From assembly GCF_003231285.1 (NCBI RefSeq), contig NZ_QKNS01000005.1, positions 248,001 to 312,000 on the forward strand: a stretch of DNA of 64,000 bases, read 5' to 3'. Shown here piece after piece: positions 42,786-52,000 of this stretch (position 1 is the first letter of the stretch; every line of letters begins with the position of its first letter). Made by a program: the position numbers and the translations under genes. Under the pieces are notes generated by a model. That model was not told where the DNA came from. It was given only the letters and a program-made list of their open reading frames with translations, and ran no database searches. This DNA is from Hymenobacter sediminis. GTDB lineage: Bacteria > Bacteroidota > Bacteroidia > Cytophagales > Hymenobacteraceae.

Positions 42786-44483
42786 TTATTTCTTGTTCGA
42801 ATCCACCACGATGCGCTGGTCGCGGTTGGCTAGGTCCCAGGCGGTATAGAACACCAGGCGGGCGCGCTTCTCCATCTTCGGAAACTCGATTTTCTCAACT
42901 TCGTCGCCGGCGCCGTGGTAGTCATCGTGCACGCCATTGAAGAAGAAGGCTACCGGAATGCGGTGCTTCGCGAAGTTATAGTGGTCGGAGCGGTAGTAGA
43001 AGCGGTTCGGGTCCTCGGGGTCGTTGAAGCGGAAGTCGAGGTCCATCTGGATGTACTTCTGGTTCTGGTCCAGCAGAATCTGGTGGAGCTGGGAGCTGAG
43101 CTTATCCGAACCGATGACGTACACGTAGTCGCCCTTGCCCTCGTGCTCCTTGTCGGTGCGGCCCACCATGTCGGTGTTGAGGTCCACCATGGTTTTCTCC
43201 AGCGGGAAGATGGGGTGGTCAGTATAGTACTCCGAGCCCAGCAGGCCTTTTTCCTCGCCCGTTACCGTCAGGAACAGCACGCTGCGGCGTGGGCCGTGGC
43301 CTTCGGCCTTGGCTTTCACGAAGGCTTCGGCCATTTCCAGCACTGTTACCGTACCCGAGCCATCGTCGTCGGCACCGTTGTGCACCTCGCCGTTAATGAT
43401 GCCGATGTGGTCGTAGTGGGCCGATAGCACCATGATTTCATCCTTCTTGTCGGTGCCTTCGAGGTAGCCCAGCACGTTCTCGGTGGTGAAATCTTCGGTT
43501 TTCTTGGCGGCTTTCACCAGCACTTTGGCGGGTTTGAAGGGGGTAGCCGTAGGCTTACCGGCTTTATTAATGCCAGCGGTGTACTTGGTTACGGCTGCCG
43601 CGTTGCTACCCAGCATTTTGTAGCCAACGGCCGGCGACACGAAGAAGGCCGTAGCGCGCGCCGTGCCGGGAGCAGCATCTTTGAAAGCAATGCTGGGGCG
43701 GCTGATGTAGGGCGTCATGCGCGCCGCCATCTTCTCGAAGTTGCTGTTGGGGTTGAAGTCCACGAAGAATACCGAGCGGGCACCTTTCTGGCTAGCCATT
43801 TGCAGCTTAGCCCGGTAATCTTGGCCCCACTTGCTACCCTGTCCATCTTTGCCAAGCAGCGCAGCCCCCTTGTCGTTCTGAGGCTCACCAATGAGAATCA
43901 GCAGGTCCTTGCCTTTCACATCACCGAGGGCAGCGTAATCGGAATAGCCGTCCTGCTCGATGCCGTAGCCGGCAAATACCGGCTGAATGGCTGTTTCCTG
44001 CGCAAAGCCACCGCTGCCGGCGGCGTAGAAATCCGTCAGCCACTTAAAGGTCTGACCGCCTACTTTCAGGGTAGCACCATCGGCCCAGGTGCTGCGCACC
44101 ATGGTGAAGTGCTGAAGGTAAGGGTTGTCACTGCCCTGCACGGGGCCCTGCAGACCCAACTCCTTGAAGCGGTTGGCAATGTACTCGGCGGCCATTTTCT
44201 GACCTTTCTCGCCGGTTTCGCGGCCTTCGTAAGCATCCGAGGCCAGTACCGTCAGGTGCTGGCGTAGGTCGGCTTGGGTGATGGTTTCGGCGTAGGTGCG
44301 GGGTAGGTCGGCGGGGTCCGGAGCGGCGGCAGCTCTTGCATCCGTTGCCTGCTGTACGGCAGGGGCTTCGGTTTTAGCCTTGCGCTTAGTTTTTACCTTG
44401 ATTTTCTCGGGCGCCTGCTGGGCTACGGCGGAGGTAGCTACGCCAGTTGCCAGCAGAAAAGCCAGAAAGGAATGTTTCTTCAT
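42786..44483 (-). CDS. M28 family zinc peptidase (exported)
   Basis: The 565-residue exported aminopeptidase-like protein starts at the ATG complement of 44481-44483, giving a signal peptide (AFLLATGVATSAVA-Q). A Lys-rich then Ala-rich linker follows. A protease-associated-like insertion (about 150-290) sits before the M28 core, where zinc ligands appear in order: SAHYDHIG, ADDDGSGT (bridging Asp), TGEEKGLLGS (catalytic Glu and ligand Glu), NTDMVGR and RSDHYNFAKHRIPVAFF with VHDDYH. Such proteins digest peptides outside the inner membrane. No T9SS sorting domain is seen at the C-terminus. Confidence 0.9.
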   Translation of the reverse strand: MKKHSFLAFLLATGVATSAVAQQAPEKIKVKTKRKAKTEAPAVQQATDARAAAAPDPADLPRTYAETITQADLRQHLTVLASDAYEGRETGEKGQKMAAEYIANRFKELGLQGPVQGSDNPYLQHFTMVRSTWADGATLKVGGQTFKWLTDFYAAGSGGFAQETAIQPVFAGYGIEQDGYSDYAALGDVKGKDLLILIGEPQNDKGAALLGKDGQGSKWGQDYRAKLQMASQKGARSVFFVDFNPNSNFEKMAARMTPYISRPSIAFKDAAPGTARATAFFVSPAVGYKMLGSNAAAVTKYTAGINKAGKPTATPFKPAKVLVKAAKKTEDFTTENVLGYLEGTDKKDEIMVLSAHYDHIGIINGEVHNGADDDGSGTVTVLEMAEAFVKAKAEGHGPRRSVLFLTVTGEEKGLLGSEYYTDHPIFPLEKTMVDLNTDMVGRTDKEHEGKGDYVYVIGSDKLSSQLHQILLDQNQKYIQMDLDFRFNDPEDPNRFYYRSDHYNFAKHRIPVAFFFNGVHDDYHGAGDEVEKIEFPKMEKRARLVFYTAWDLANRDQRIVVDSNKK

Positions 44484-44540
44484 AAAAAATAAAGAGAGGT
44501 TGGGAAGAGTAGGAGGGGTAGGGAAATGCTTCTTATCCAC

Positions 44541-44622
44541 TTGTCATCCTGCGCAGAGCGAAAGACCTCTACCGCTAGTAATTACCTTCTGTAGAGGTCC
44601 TTCGCTCTGCTCAGGATGACAA
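44541..44622. repeat. 32-bp imperfect inverted repeat (dispersed palindromic element)
   Basis: Arms 44541-44572 and 44591-44622 are complementary except for two positions and enclose an 18-nt loop. They begin TTGTCATCCTG and contain GAGCGAA and GACCTCTAC. Repeats of this type (GTCATCCTGAGC...GAAGGACCT) are scattered in Hymenobacter and several other bacteria by recollection. Confidence 0.75.
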
Positions 44623-44674
44623 AAGGGTGTGTGGGTGATCTATTAGGCACGAAGTCAACTGCACGGCGGTGTTG

Positions 44675-44699
44675 TAACTCACCGTCTCACAAACTCACC
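44675..44699 (+). repeat. Degenerate heptamer array (single arm) after ispF
   Basis: The complement reads GGTGAGT-TTGTGAG-ACGGTGAGTT, a roughly 7-nt periodic run just past the ispF stop. It resembles the arrays of the atp operon in design but not in sequence, and no paired arm is seen. Confidence 0.4.
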
Positions 44700-44709
44700 A
44701 TTTTACCTC

Positions 44710-45189
44710 TTAGGGTTGCACGATGAGCACGGAGGCGTAAGCAGCTACCCCCTCGCGCCGGCCTACAAAGCCCAGCTTTTCGGTGGTAGTGGCCTTGATG
44801 CTGATATCGTCGGTGGGGATGCCCATCACCTCGGCCAGCACGCGCTGCATTTCCGGAATGTGTGGGTTCACTTTCGGCGCTTCCAGGCAAATGGTGGAGT
44901 CGATGTTGGAAATGGTGTAGCCGCGCTCCTGCAGCAGACGCACTACCTCAGCCAGCAGCCGCTTGGAGTCAATGCCTTTGTACTGCGGGTCGGTGTCAGG
45001 AAAATGAAAGCCAATGTCGCGCAGATTGGCTGCGCCCAGCAGCGCGTCGCAGATAACGTGAATGAGCACGTCGGCATCGGAGTGGCCGAGGGCGCCATGA
45101 GTATGAGGCACTTGAATGCCGCCGAGCCAGAAGGGCAGGCCTTCCCGCAGTTGGTGAACGTCGTAGCCGAAGCCAGTCCGGATTTTCAT
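44710..45189 (-). CDS. ispF: 2-C-methyl-D-erythritol 2,4-cyclodiphosphate synthase IspF
   Basis: IspF carries out the fifth step of the MEP isoprenoid pathway. The 159-residue trimeric enzyme starts at the ATG complement of 45187-45189 (MKIRTGFGYDVHQL). Metal ligands are Asp10 and His12 in GYDVH, and His44 in GHSDADVLIH. The end region TTTEKLGFVGRREGVAAYA (about 131-149) is the family signature. The frame extends 17 codons upstream, but this leader is not conserved. It is followed by a single-arm heptamer repeat and a palindromic element. Confidence 0.96.
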   Translation of the reverse strand: MKIRTGFGYDVHQLREGLPFWLGGIQVPHTHGALGHSDADVLIHVICDALLGAANLRDIGFHFPDTDPQYKGIDSKRLLAEVVRLLQERGYTISNIDSTICLEAPKVNPHIPEMQRVLAEVMGIPTDDISIKATTTEKLGFVGRREGVAAYASVLIVQP

Positions 45190-45366
45190 GGGGTAGTGAA
45201 TAAAGGGAAATGTAGTGGCAAGGTACGGCAATGTCCGCAACGGGGGCGGCCGGGGGCACTAGAGCCCATGGTGGGGGTAGTGAAAAAAAGTGCCGGATAA
45301 ATAAAGTAAAAGCCAAGCCATTACGTCGGTGAGGACAAGTCCACGAAAGGATAGTAAAGAATTAAT

Positions 45367-45406
45367 GGAAACTATGGAATCATTAAAAGTTTCCGTCGTA
45401 TCTTTG
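45367..45406 (+). promoter_or_regulatory. Promoter and candidate TetR operator of the efflux operon
   Basis: The -7 element TATCTTTG lies at 45399-45406, 12 bp before the regulator's start codon. An inverted repeat GGAAACT (45367-45373) / AGTTTCC (45388-45394) with a 14-nt spacer covers the region where the -33 element should be. A TetR-type repressor could block transcription there. Confidence 0.5.
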
Positions 45407-45417
45407 CTCCCGCAGTC

Positions 45418-46032
45418 ATGGAAATTAAGGACAGAATCTTACAGGAATCCCTCCACCTCTTTACCCGCAACGGAATTAAAGGGGTGTCGATGGATGATAT
45501 TGCCAGCCACCTAGGCATCTCGAAAAAGACGCTGTACAAGTGGTTTGAAAACAAGGACCAGATCGTGTCAGCCGGCATTGCCAGTCATTTGAATGGAGTG
45601 CAGGGCGAGTGCGAAGGCATTGTCAATCAGGCGGAGAATGCCGTGGATGAGATGGTGCAGATGATGGATTGGGCCAAGCGCCAATTTTCTAACGTTAATC
45701 CCACCGCCATTCACGATTTGCGCAAGTACTATCCGGAGGCTTGGAGCCTGTTTCACGCGCATAAAAACAAGTACATCCTGAGCCAGATCAAAGCCAACCT
45801 GAAACGGGGAGTAGCCGAGGGCCTCTACCGCGCCGATCTGGACATTGAAGTGCTTTCGCGCCTGCGCTTGGCTCAAATAGACGTGTTATTCGACCCCGAA
45901 ATTTTCCCGCATGCCCAATTCGAGCAGCCGCGCGTGCAAATGGCCTGCAACGAGCATTTCCTGCTGGGCATGGTGACCCTGAAAGGCCACAAGCTCATTA
46001 ATGAGTACCGTCATGTGACGGAAGAAGAATAA
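45418..46032 (+). CDS. TetR/AcrR family transcriptional regulator
   Basis: The 204-residue protein has a TetR helix-turn-helix at the N-terminus: RILQESLHLFTRNGIKGVSMDDIASHLGISKKTLYKWFENK spans residues 6-46 in family order. The C-terminal ligand-binding part (about 55-200) is all-helical and of the type common beside Bacteroidota RND pumps (NVNPTAIHDLRKYYPEAW). It is the first gene of a four-gene operon with TolC, adaptor and RND genes, 23 bp ahead of the TolC gene, so it probably represses its own operon and is released by a pump substrate. Confidence 0.92.
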   Translation: MEIKDRILQESLHLFTRNGIKGVSMDDIASHLGISKKTLYKWFENKDQIVSAGIASHLNGVQGECEGIVNQAENAVDEMVQMMDWAKRQFSNVNPTAIHDLRKYYPEAWSLFHAHKNKYILSQIKANLKRGVAEGLYRADLDIEVLSRLRLAQIDVLFDPEIFPHAQFEQPRVQMACNEHFLLGMVTLKGHKLINEYRHVTEEE

Positions 46033-46055
46033 GCTTCATCACCTGCTTTCCTTAT

Positions 46056-47747
46056 ATGAAAAACAATCTTCGCGTTTTGTTGCTGGCCGCCGGCCCGGGC
46101 CTGCTGGCCCCCGCTGGTGCCGCACTGGCGCAGACGCCAGCCACGCGGCCGGCGTCGGTCGGACAGCCGGCAGCTGTGGGCAATATGCCCCTGTCTTTGC
46201 AACAGGCCGTTGAATATGCTATCCAGAACAAGTCATCGTTGCTGGCTACGCGCCTGGGTGAGCAGACGGCTCGTGCGCGGGTAGGCGAGGTCCGGTCTGC
46301 CGGGCTTCCGCAGGTGAGCGTAGCAGCGAACCTGGCTGATAACTTCAAGCTGCAGAAAAGCCTAGTGGATTTTGGCTCTTTTGCCGGCGGCTCTTCGGCT
46401 ACTCAGCTAACCCCCAGCGACCTAGCGGCCGCCCAAGGCGGACAAACTGTAAACTTGTCGTCGGTTACGCTGCCCGCGGAGCCGGTGCCGCCGCAGGCGC
46501 TGGCGTTTGGTCTGCGTCACGCAGGCAACACCAGCGCCTCCGTGTCGCAGCTGCTGTTCGATGGGGCTTACCTGATTGGCCTACGCGCCGCGAAGGTGTA
46601 CGAGGATCTGGCCAAGAAGCAAACCCAGCAGGCAGAAATCGACGTGGTGGAGCAGGTGAGTAAAGCCTACTATAGCACCCTGGTAGCCCGGGAGCGGCTG
46701 CAACTGCTGGCCCGGAACGTACAGCGCCTCGATACTATTCTATACCAAACCAACCAGACGTTCAAGGCAGGTTTTGCCGAGAAGCTGGACGTGCAGCGCC
46801 TGCAGGTGCAGCGCAACAACCTGGTGGTGGAGCAACAAAAGGCGGCCCGCCTCACGGAGCTAAGCGTAGCTCTGCTGAAGTTCCAGATGGGCCTGCCCCA
46901 GGAGCAGGCCGTGCAACTCACCGACTCGCTGAACTCCGCCGTGGTAGACGCCGGAGCTTTGCGCCAGCGCTTGGGGGTAGCCAGTTTTGCTACCGGAGGT
47001 GGGGTTAGTGGTTTGGGCGGAGTTCCTACGACCCCGGCCCCTACCACTGATAACGCCGACGCGCAAAACCGCCAAGACCAGCAGACGGCCCTCAGCGGTG
47101 CCCGCCCAGGGCAGTTGGCGGCGACGTTCAACTACAACAACCGCATTGAGTTTTCGACGCTGGAAACCCAGCAGGCCTTGGCGGGCCTCGACTTGGCTAA
47201 CCGCCGGGCTGGCGCCTACCCCCGCCTGCTCCTGACGGCTGCGTACGGCTTCACTGGTTCGGCTAATAACCGTGGTGACCTGTTTGCCTTTCGTGGCCCC
47301 GACTCGCGGGCGGCTAATGGTTTCCCGAACCAGAACTGGTTTGGTTTCGGCAACGTGGGCCTGAGCCTGCAGATTCCGGTGTTTGATGGCTTCCGCCGCA
47401 AGTACCAAGTGCAGCAGGCCCGCATTCAGCAGCAAACCCTGGAGCGTGGCTTCGAAACCCTGCGCCAGAGCATCGACTTGCAGGATGCCCAAAGCCGCAC
47501 TACCCTCATCAACGCCCTCGATGTGTTGGATAGCCAGAAAGCGAATCTGGAGCTGGCCGATGAGGTAGCGCGTGTATCGCGGATTAAGTTCAAGGAGGGG
47601 GTAGGCTCTAACCTAGAGGTAGTAACTGCCGAAACCTCCCTGCGCGAGGCCCAGACCAACTACTACGCCGCCCTCTACGACGTGCTGGTAGCCAAAGTGG
47701 ACCGCGACAAAGCCACCGGCGAGCTATACAACCAAGCCAAGCAATAA
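46056..47747 (+). CDS. TolC family outer-membrane efflux protein
   Basis: The 563-residue product has a signal peptide (1-25, ending GAALA-Q) and two outer-membrane-efflux repeats: helices starting LSLQQAVEYAIQNKSSLLAT and VEQVSKAYYSTLVARERLQLL in the first half, and LETQQALAGLDLANRRAGAYPRLLLTAAYGF and TLRQSIDLQDAQSR in the second. Between them lies a long Gly/Thr/Pro/Gln insert (about 310-350) not usual for TolC. It is the exit duct for the RND pump encoded two genes downstream. A heptamer-repeat hairpin starts directly at its stop codon. Confidence 0.93.
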   Translation: MKNNLRVLLLAAGPGLLAPAGAALAQTPATRPASVGQPAAVGNMPLSLQQAVEYAIQNKSSLLATRLGEQTARARVGEVRSAGLPQVSVAANLADNFKLQKSLVDFGSFAGGSSATQLTPSDLAAAQGGQTVNLSSVTLPAEPVPPQALAFGLRHAGNTSASVSQLLFDGAYLIGLRAAKVYEDLAKKQTQQAEIDVVEQVSKAYYSTLVARERLQLLARNVQRLDTILYQTNQTFKAGFAEKLDVQRLQVQRNNLVVEQQKAARLTELSVALLKFQMGLPQEQAVQLTDSLNSAVVDAGALRQRLGVASFATGGGVSGLGGVPTTPAPTTDNADAQNRQDQQTALSGARPGQLAATFNYNNRIEFSTLETQQALAGLDLANRRAGAYPRLLLTAAYGFTGSANNRGDLFAFRGPDSRAANGFPNQNWFGFGNVGLSLQIPVFDGFRRKYQVQQARIQQQTLERGFETLRQSIDLQDAQSRTTLINALDVLDSQKANLELADEVARVSRIKFKEGVGSNLEVVTAETSLREAQTNYYAALYDVLVAKVDRDKATGELYNQAKQ

Positions 47748-47838
47748 GGAGTCAGGAGTCAGAAGCTAGGAGCTAGAAGCTTCTGACCCAACCGCGTTAC
47801 CATCTCTTCTAGCTCCTAACTCCTAGTCTACTAGCTTC
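47748..47838 (+). repeat. Heptamer-repeat hairpin between TolC and adaptor genes
   Basis: Arm 1 (from 47748) is GGAGTCA-GGAGTCA-GAAGCTA-GGAGCTA-GAAGCTT; arm 2 (47804-47838) is built from the complement. A perfect 13-bp pairing joins TAGGAGCTAGAAG (47767-47779) with 47806-47818, with weaker pairing outside. Confidence 0.75.
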
Positions 47839-47845
47839 TCCCGAC

Positions 47846-48967
47846 ATGAAATACACTACTTCTGCCTTTCTGCTGACTTTGGGCCTGCTGACCGCCTGCG
47901 GCGGAGAGAAAGATCCGAAGGCTGAATTGGCTAAGCTGAAACAAGAGCAAGCAGCCAACCAGGCCAAGATTGCCGAGCTGGAAGCCAAGGCTGGCCCCAG
48001 TGCAAATACAGTAATTACTACCCCCGTATCGGTAATCAAAGTGGCTCCTGAGAGCTTCAAGAGCTACCTCGAAGTACAGGGTCGGGTTGACTTCGACCAG
48101 AATGCGACGGTAGCGGCCCGCGCGGCCGGTACCCTTACCAGCGTGCGTGTGCAGCGCGGCGACCGGGTGAGTAAAGGCCAAACCCTGGCTACCGTAGATG
48201 CCTCGGTGCTGGAAGCCAGCATTGCCGAGCTGCGCACTCGTATGGACCTGGCCCGCGTGGTGTACGAAAAGCAGGACCGCCTCTGGAAGCAGGAAATTGG
48301 AACTGAGATTCAGTACCTGCAGGCTAAAAACAACTACCAGGCTCTGCAGCGCAACCTAGCTTCCCTGAACCAGCAGCGGGCCCTCTACAACGTGGTAGCT
48401 CCCTTTGGCGGCACCGTAGATGATGTACTGCCCAAGCTGGGTGAAACGGTAGCTCCCGGTGCTCCCGTGGTGAAGCTGCTCAGCGGCAGCGGCAACGGCA
48501 AAATTGTGGTAGATGTGTCAGAAGCTTATGCTTCGCGCATCAAGGCTGGAGACAAAGCCCTGATTACTATTCCGGACCTGGGCAGCGAAGAAATGTCGGC
48601 CACAGTGCGGGTAGTAACCAGCACCATTAACCCCACTAGCCGAACCTTTACTACCGAGTTGCGCCTCGACAACCCCAGCAAAGCGGGCCAGCTGCGTCCT
48701 AACATGGTGGTGAACGTGCGCATCCAGAACTACGCTCGCCAGAACGCTACGGTACTACCCGTTGATCTGGTGCAGAAAGATGAGCAGAACAGCTACGTGC
48801 TGGTGGTAGGCGACAAAGGCAGTCAGAAAGTGGCAGCCAAGCGCGTTATCCAGACCGGGAATACCTATAACGGCAAAGTGGAAGTAACCAGCGGCCTGCA
48901 ACCCGGCGACCAGGTAATTTCTGCGGGCTATCAGAATCTGAATGAAGGCCAGGCTGTTAGCCTGTAG
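47846..48967 (+). CDS. RND efflux periplasmic adaptor lipoprotein (HlyD/AcrA family)
   Basis: The 373-residue protein has a lipoprotein signal (LLTAC, Cys18), then a coiled-coil-like Lys/Glu/Ala helix ([19 protein letters not shown], 23-41) typical of Bacteroidota adaptors. The biotinyl-lipoyl halves are seen in [22 protein letters not shown] and [20 protein letters not shown], flanking a helical hairpin. The beta-barrel and membrane-proximal domains follow, ending [21 protein letters not shown]. It bridges the RND pump and the TolC channel. It is 98 bp after the TolC stop. Confidence 0.94.
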   Translation: MKYTTSAFLLTLGLLTACGGEKDPKAELAKLKQEQAANQAKIAELEAKAGPSANTVITTPVSVIKVAPESFKSYLEVQGRVDFDQNATVAARAAGTLTSVRVQRGDRVSKGQTLATVDASVLEASIAELRTRMDLARVVYEKQDRLWKQEIGTEIQYLQAKNNYQALQRNLASLNQQRALYNVVAPFGGTVDDVLPKLGETVAPGAPVVKLLSGSGNGKIVVDVSEAYASRIKAGDKALITIPDLGSEEMSATVRVVTSTINPTSRTFTTELRLDNPSKAGQLRPNMVVNVRIQNYARQNATVLPVDLVQKDEQNSYVLVVGDKGSQKVAAKRVIQTGNTYNGKVEVTSGLQPGDQVISAGYQNLNEGQAVSL

Positions 48968-49045
48968 TTGCTGCCGCTCATTGGCTTCCTCCGGTGGGGG
49001 TAGGCTAGGAGCGCGGCTACCATCAGAACGTCAAAACCAGAACTC

Positions 49046-52000
49046 ATGCAGGATTTAGAGAAAGAGTTCAAGCCGACCTCCTGGTCGATTGACAACAAAA
49101 CCAGTATTTACATTATCACCCTGCTGCTCTGCGTGGCGGGTATTTTCTCCTATATCAAGCTGGGCAAGGAGAAGTTTCCGGATATCGTGATTCCGCGTAT
49201 CATCGTGGCCACGATTTACCCCGGTACTTCTCCCACCGACATCGAAAACCTGGTGACGCGCCAGCTGGAGAAGGAAATCAAATCGGTAAACGGGGTGAAG
49301 AAGATTTCTTCGACCTCGAACCAGGACTACTGCATCGTGGACGTGGAGTTTAACTCGGGCGTAGACGTGCAGTATGCCAAGCAGCTCATCAAGGACGCCG
49401 TGGACAAGGCCAGCAACGAGCTGCCCAACGATTTGCCCTCGCCGCCCACCGTGCAGGAAGTAAACCTCTCGGAGCTGCCCATCATGAACGTCAACTTGGC
49501 CGGTAACTTGACCACCAGCCAGCTGAAAAAGTACGCTGACGACTTCCAGGATAAGATTGAGGCCCTGCCCGAAATTACCCGGGTCGACATCATCGGGGCC
49601 CTGGAGCAGCAGGTAAACGTAGACGTGGACCTGAACCGCCTGCGGGCTTCTCGCCTGGGCTTCAGCGACGTAAGCGCCGCCATTGCTCGTGAGAACATCA
49701 CCATTTCGGGTGGCTCTATCAACGTGGGTGAGCAGAAGCGGGCTGTGCGCGTAGCGGGCCAGTATGTGCGGGCCGCCGACATTGCCAATATCCAGGTGAA
49801 AAACCTAAACGGCGCCGCCGTGCGCCTCGGTGATATTGCGACCGTTACGGATGCCTTCAAAGACCGGGAATCCTACGCCCGCCTAGACGGCAAAACCGCC
49901 GTTACGCTGAACGTAATCAAGCGCCAGGGCGAAAACCTGATTGACGCCTCCGACAAGATCAAGCAGATTATTGACGAGTCGAAGCAGACCCTCCCCAAGG
50001 AGCTGACCATTACCGTAACCGGTGATACCTCCAGCGACACCCGTGTGACGCTCCACGACCTGATTAACACCATCATCATCGGCTTTATTCTGGTAACGCT
50101 GATTCTGATGTTCTTCATGGGCACCACCAACGCCTTATTCGTGGGCCTTTCCGTGCCAATTTCCATGTTCTTGGCCTTCGTGCTCTTGCCAGGCTTTGGG
50201 TTTGCGCTGAACATGATTGTGCTCTTCGCCTTCCTGCTGGCCCTGGGTATTGTGGTGGATGACGCCATTGTGGTTATCGAAAACACCCACCGACTCCTAC
50301 ACGAGCACCCCAACCTGACCACAGCCCAAGCTGCTAAGTACGCTGCCGGTGAGGTATTCATTCCGGTTCTGGCCGGTACCCTGACGACGGTAGCTCCTTT
50401 CGTGCCGCTGATGTTCTGGCCGGGGATAGTAGGTAGCTTCATGTTCTACCTGCCGGTTACCTTGATCCTGACTTTGATGTCGTCGTTGGTTGTAGCCTTC
50501 ATCATGAACCCGGTATTTGCCGTGTCGTTCATGGAGCGCGAAGACCACCACAGCGGCGAGAAGCCTAAGCTGACCAAGAACTTCCTGATTGCCATGGGTG
50601 TGCTAGCCCTGATTGCCGTGATTGGCTACATCGCTGGCTCGCCGTTCGTGGGCAACCTGACGGTATTCATCATTCTGTTCTGCTTCCTCGATAAGTTCGT
50701 GTTCGTGCACTGGATTGCGGGCTTCCAGACCAAGGTGCTGCCTCGCTTCCAGAACGGCTACGCCCGTGTAGTTACCTGGGCTATAAGCCACCCGGCGCTG
50801 GTCATGATCAGCATGGTAGTACTATTCTTTGTGTCCGTCTTCGCAGTAGGTGCCCGTAGCCCCAAGGTAGACTTCTTCCCCAGCGGTGACCCCAAGTTCA
50901 TCTACACCTATCTGAAGATGCCAGTGGGTACTCGCGTAGAGGTAACGGACTCGGTAGCTCGTGTGCTGGAAAACCGCATCTACGGCGTAATTGGGAAAGA
51001 CAACCACGATGTGGAATCGGTGATTACCAACGTGGCTATTGGCGCCAACGACCCCGGTGAGGCCTCGGCTTCAGGTACCTCGCAGTCGAACCTGGCCAAG
51101 ATTGCCGTGGCCTTCAAGGAGATGAGCGAGCGGACCGGCCCCGAAACCCGGACCTATATGGACAAGATTCGGGACGTGGTGAAAGGTATCCCAGGAGCTG
51201 AAATCTCGGTTGACCAGGAAGCGAGTGGCCCGCCTACGGGTAAGCCCATTGCTATTGAGGTAGCCGGCGACGACTATCCTACCCTCATCAAGCTCTCCAA
51301 AGACGTAACCCGTTACATCGAGTCAAAGAACATCGGTGGTATTGAGCAGCTGCGCTCGAACCTGGAAGACCGGAACCCGGAAATTGCTGTAGACATCGAC
51401 CGGATTCGGGCTAACCGCGAAGGCATTAGCACGGCTCAGATCGGCTCGGAGGTTCGTACGGCCATCTACGGTACGGAAGCCAGCAAATTCAAGACCCCCG
51501 ACGATGAATACCCGATTCAGGTGCGCTACGCCGAGCCTTACCGCTCCGATGTGGACGCCATCCTGAACTCGCCCCTGACCTTCCGCGACGCTACCGGCGC
51601 CGTGCGGCAGGTGCCCATTTCCTCTGTGGCTGATGTGCGTTACGGTACTACCTATGGTGGTATCAAGCGCAAGGACGTGAAGCGCGTAATCACCATTTCT
51701 TCTAACGTGCTCAGCGGCTTCACAGGCCCCGATGTAGTACGGCAGATTGAAACGACCCTGAAAGCCTACCCCACGCCTCCCGGTTACAGCATCCGGATGG
51801 GTGGCGCACAGGAAGATCAGCAGGAAACAAGCTCCTTCTTGGGGGTAGCTGCCTTGGGTGCCTTCGCCCTCATCTTCTTGGTACTGGTAATGCAGTTCAA
51901 CTCCGTCAGCAAGCCCATTCTCATCCTGACCGAAATTATCTTCTCGGTGATTGGGGTAATGCTGGGCCTGGCCATCACGGGCATGAACATCAGCATTGTA

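Noticed and set aside
42915..43427. 170-codon plus-strand ORF opposite the M28 peptidase
   Set aside because: Val/Glu/His-rich antisense composition and no recognisable motif.
44296..44619. 107-codon plus-strand ORF
   Set aside because: It runs through the M28 signal-peptide region in antisense and into the palindromic repeat.
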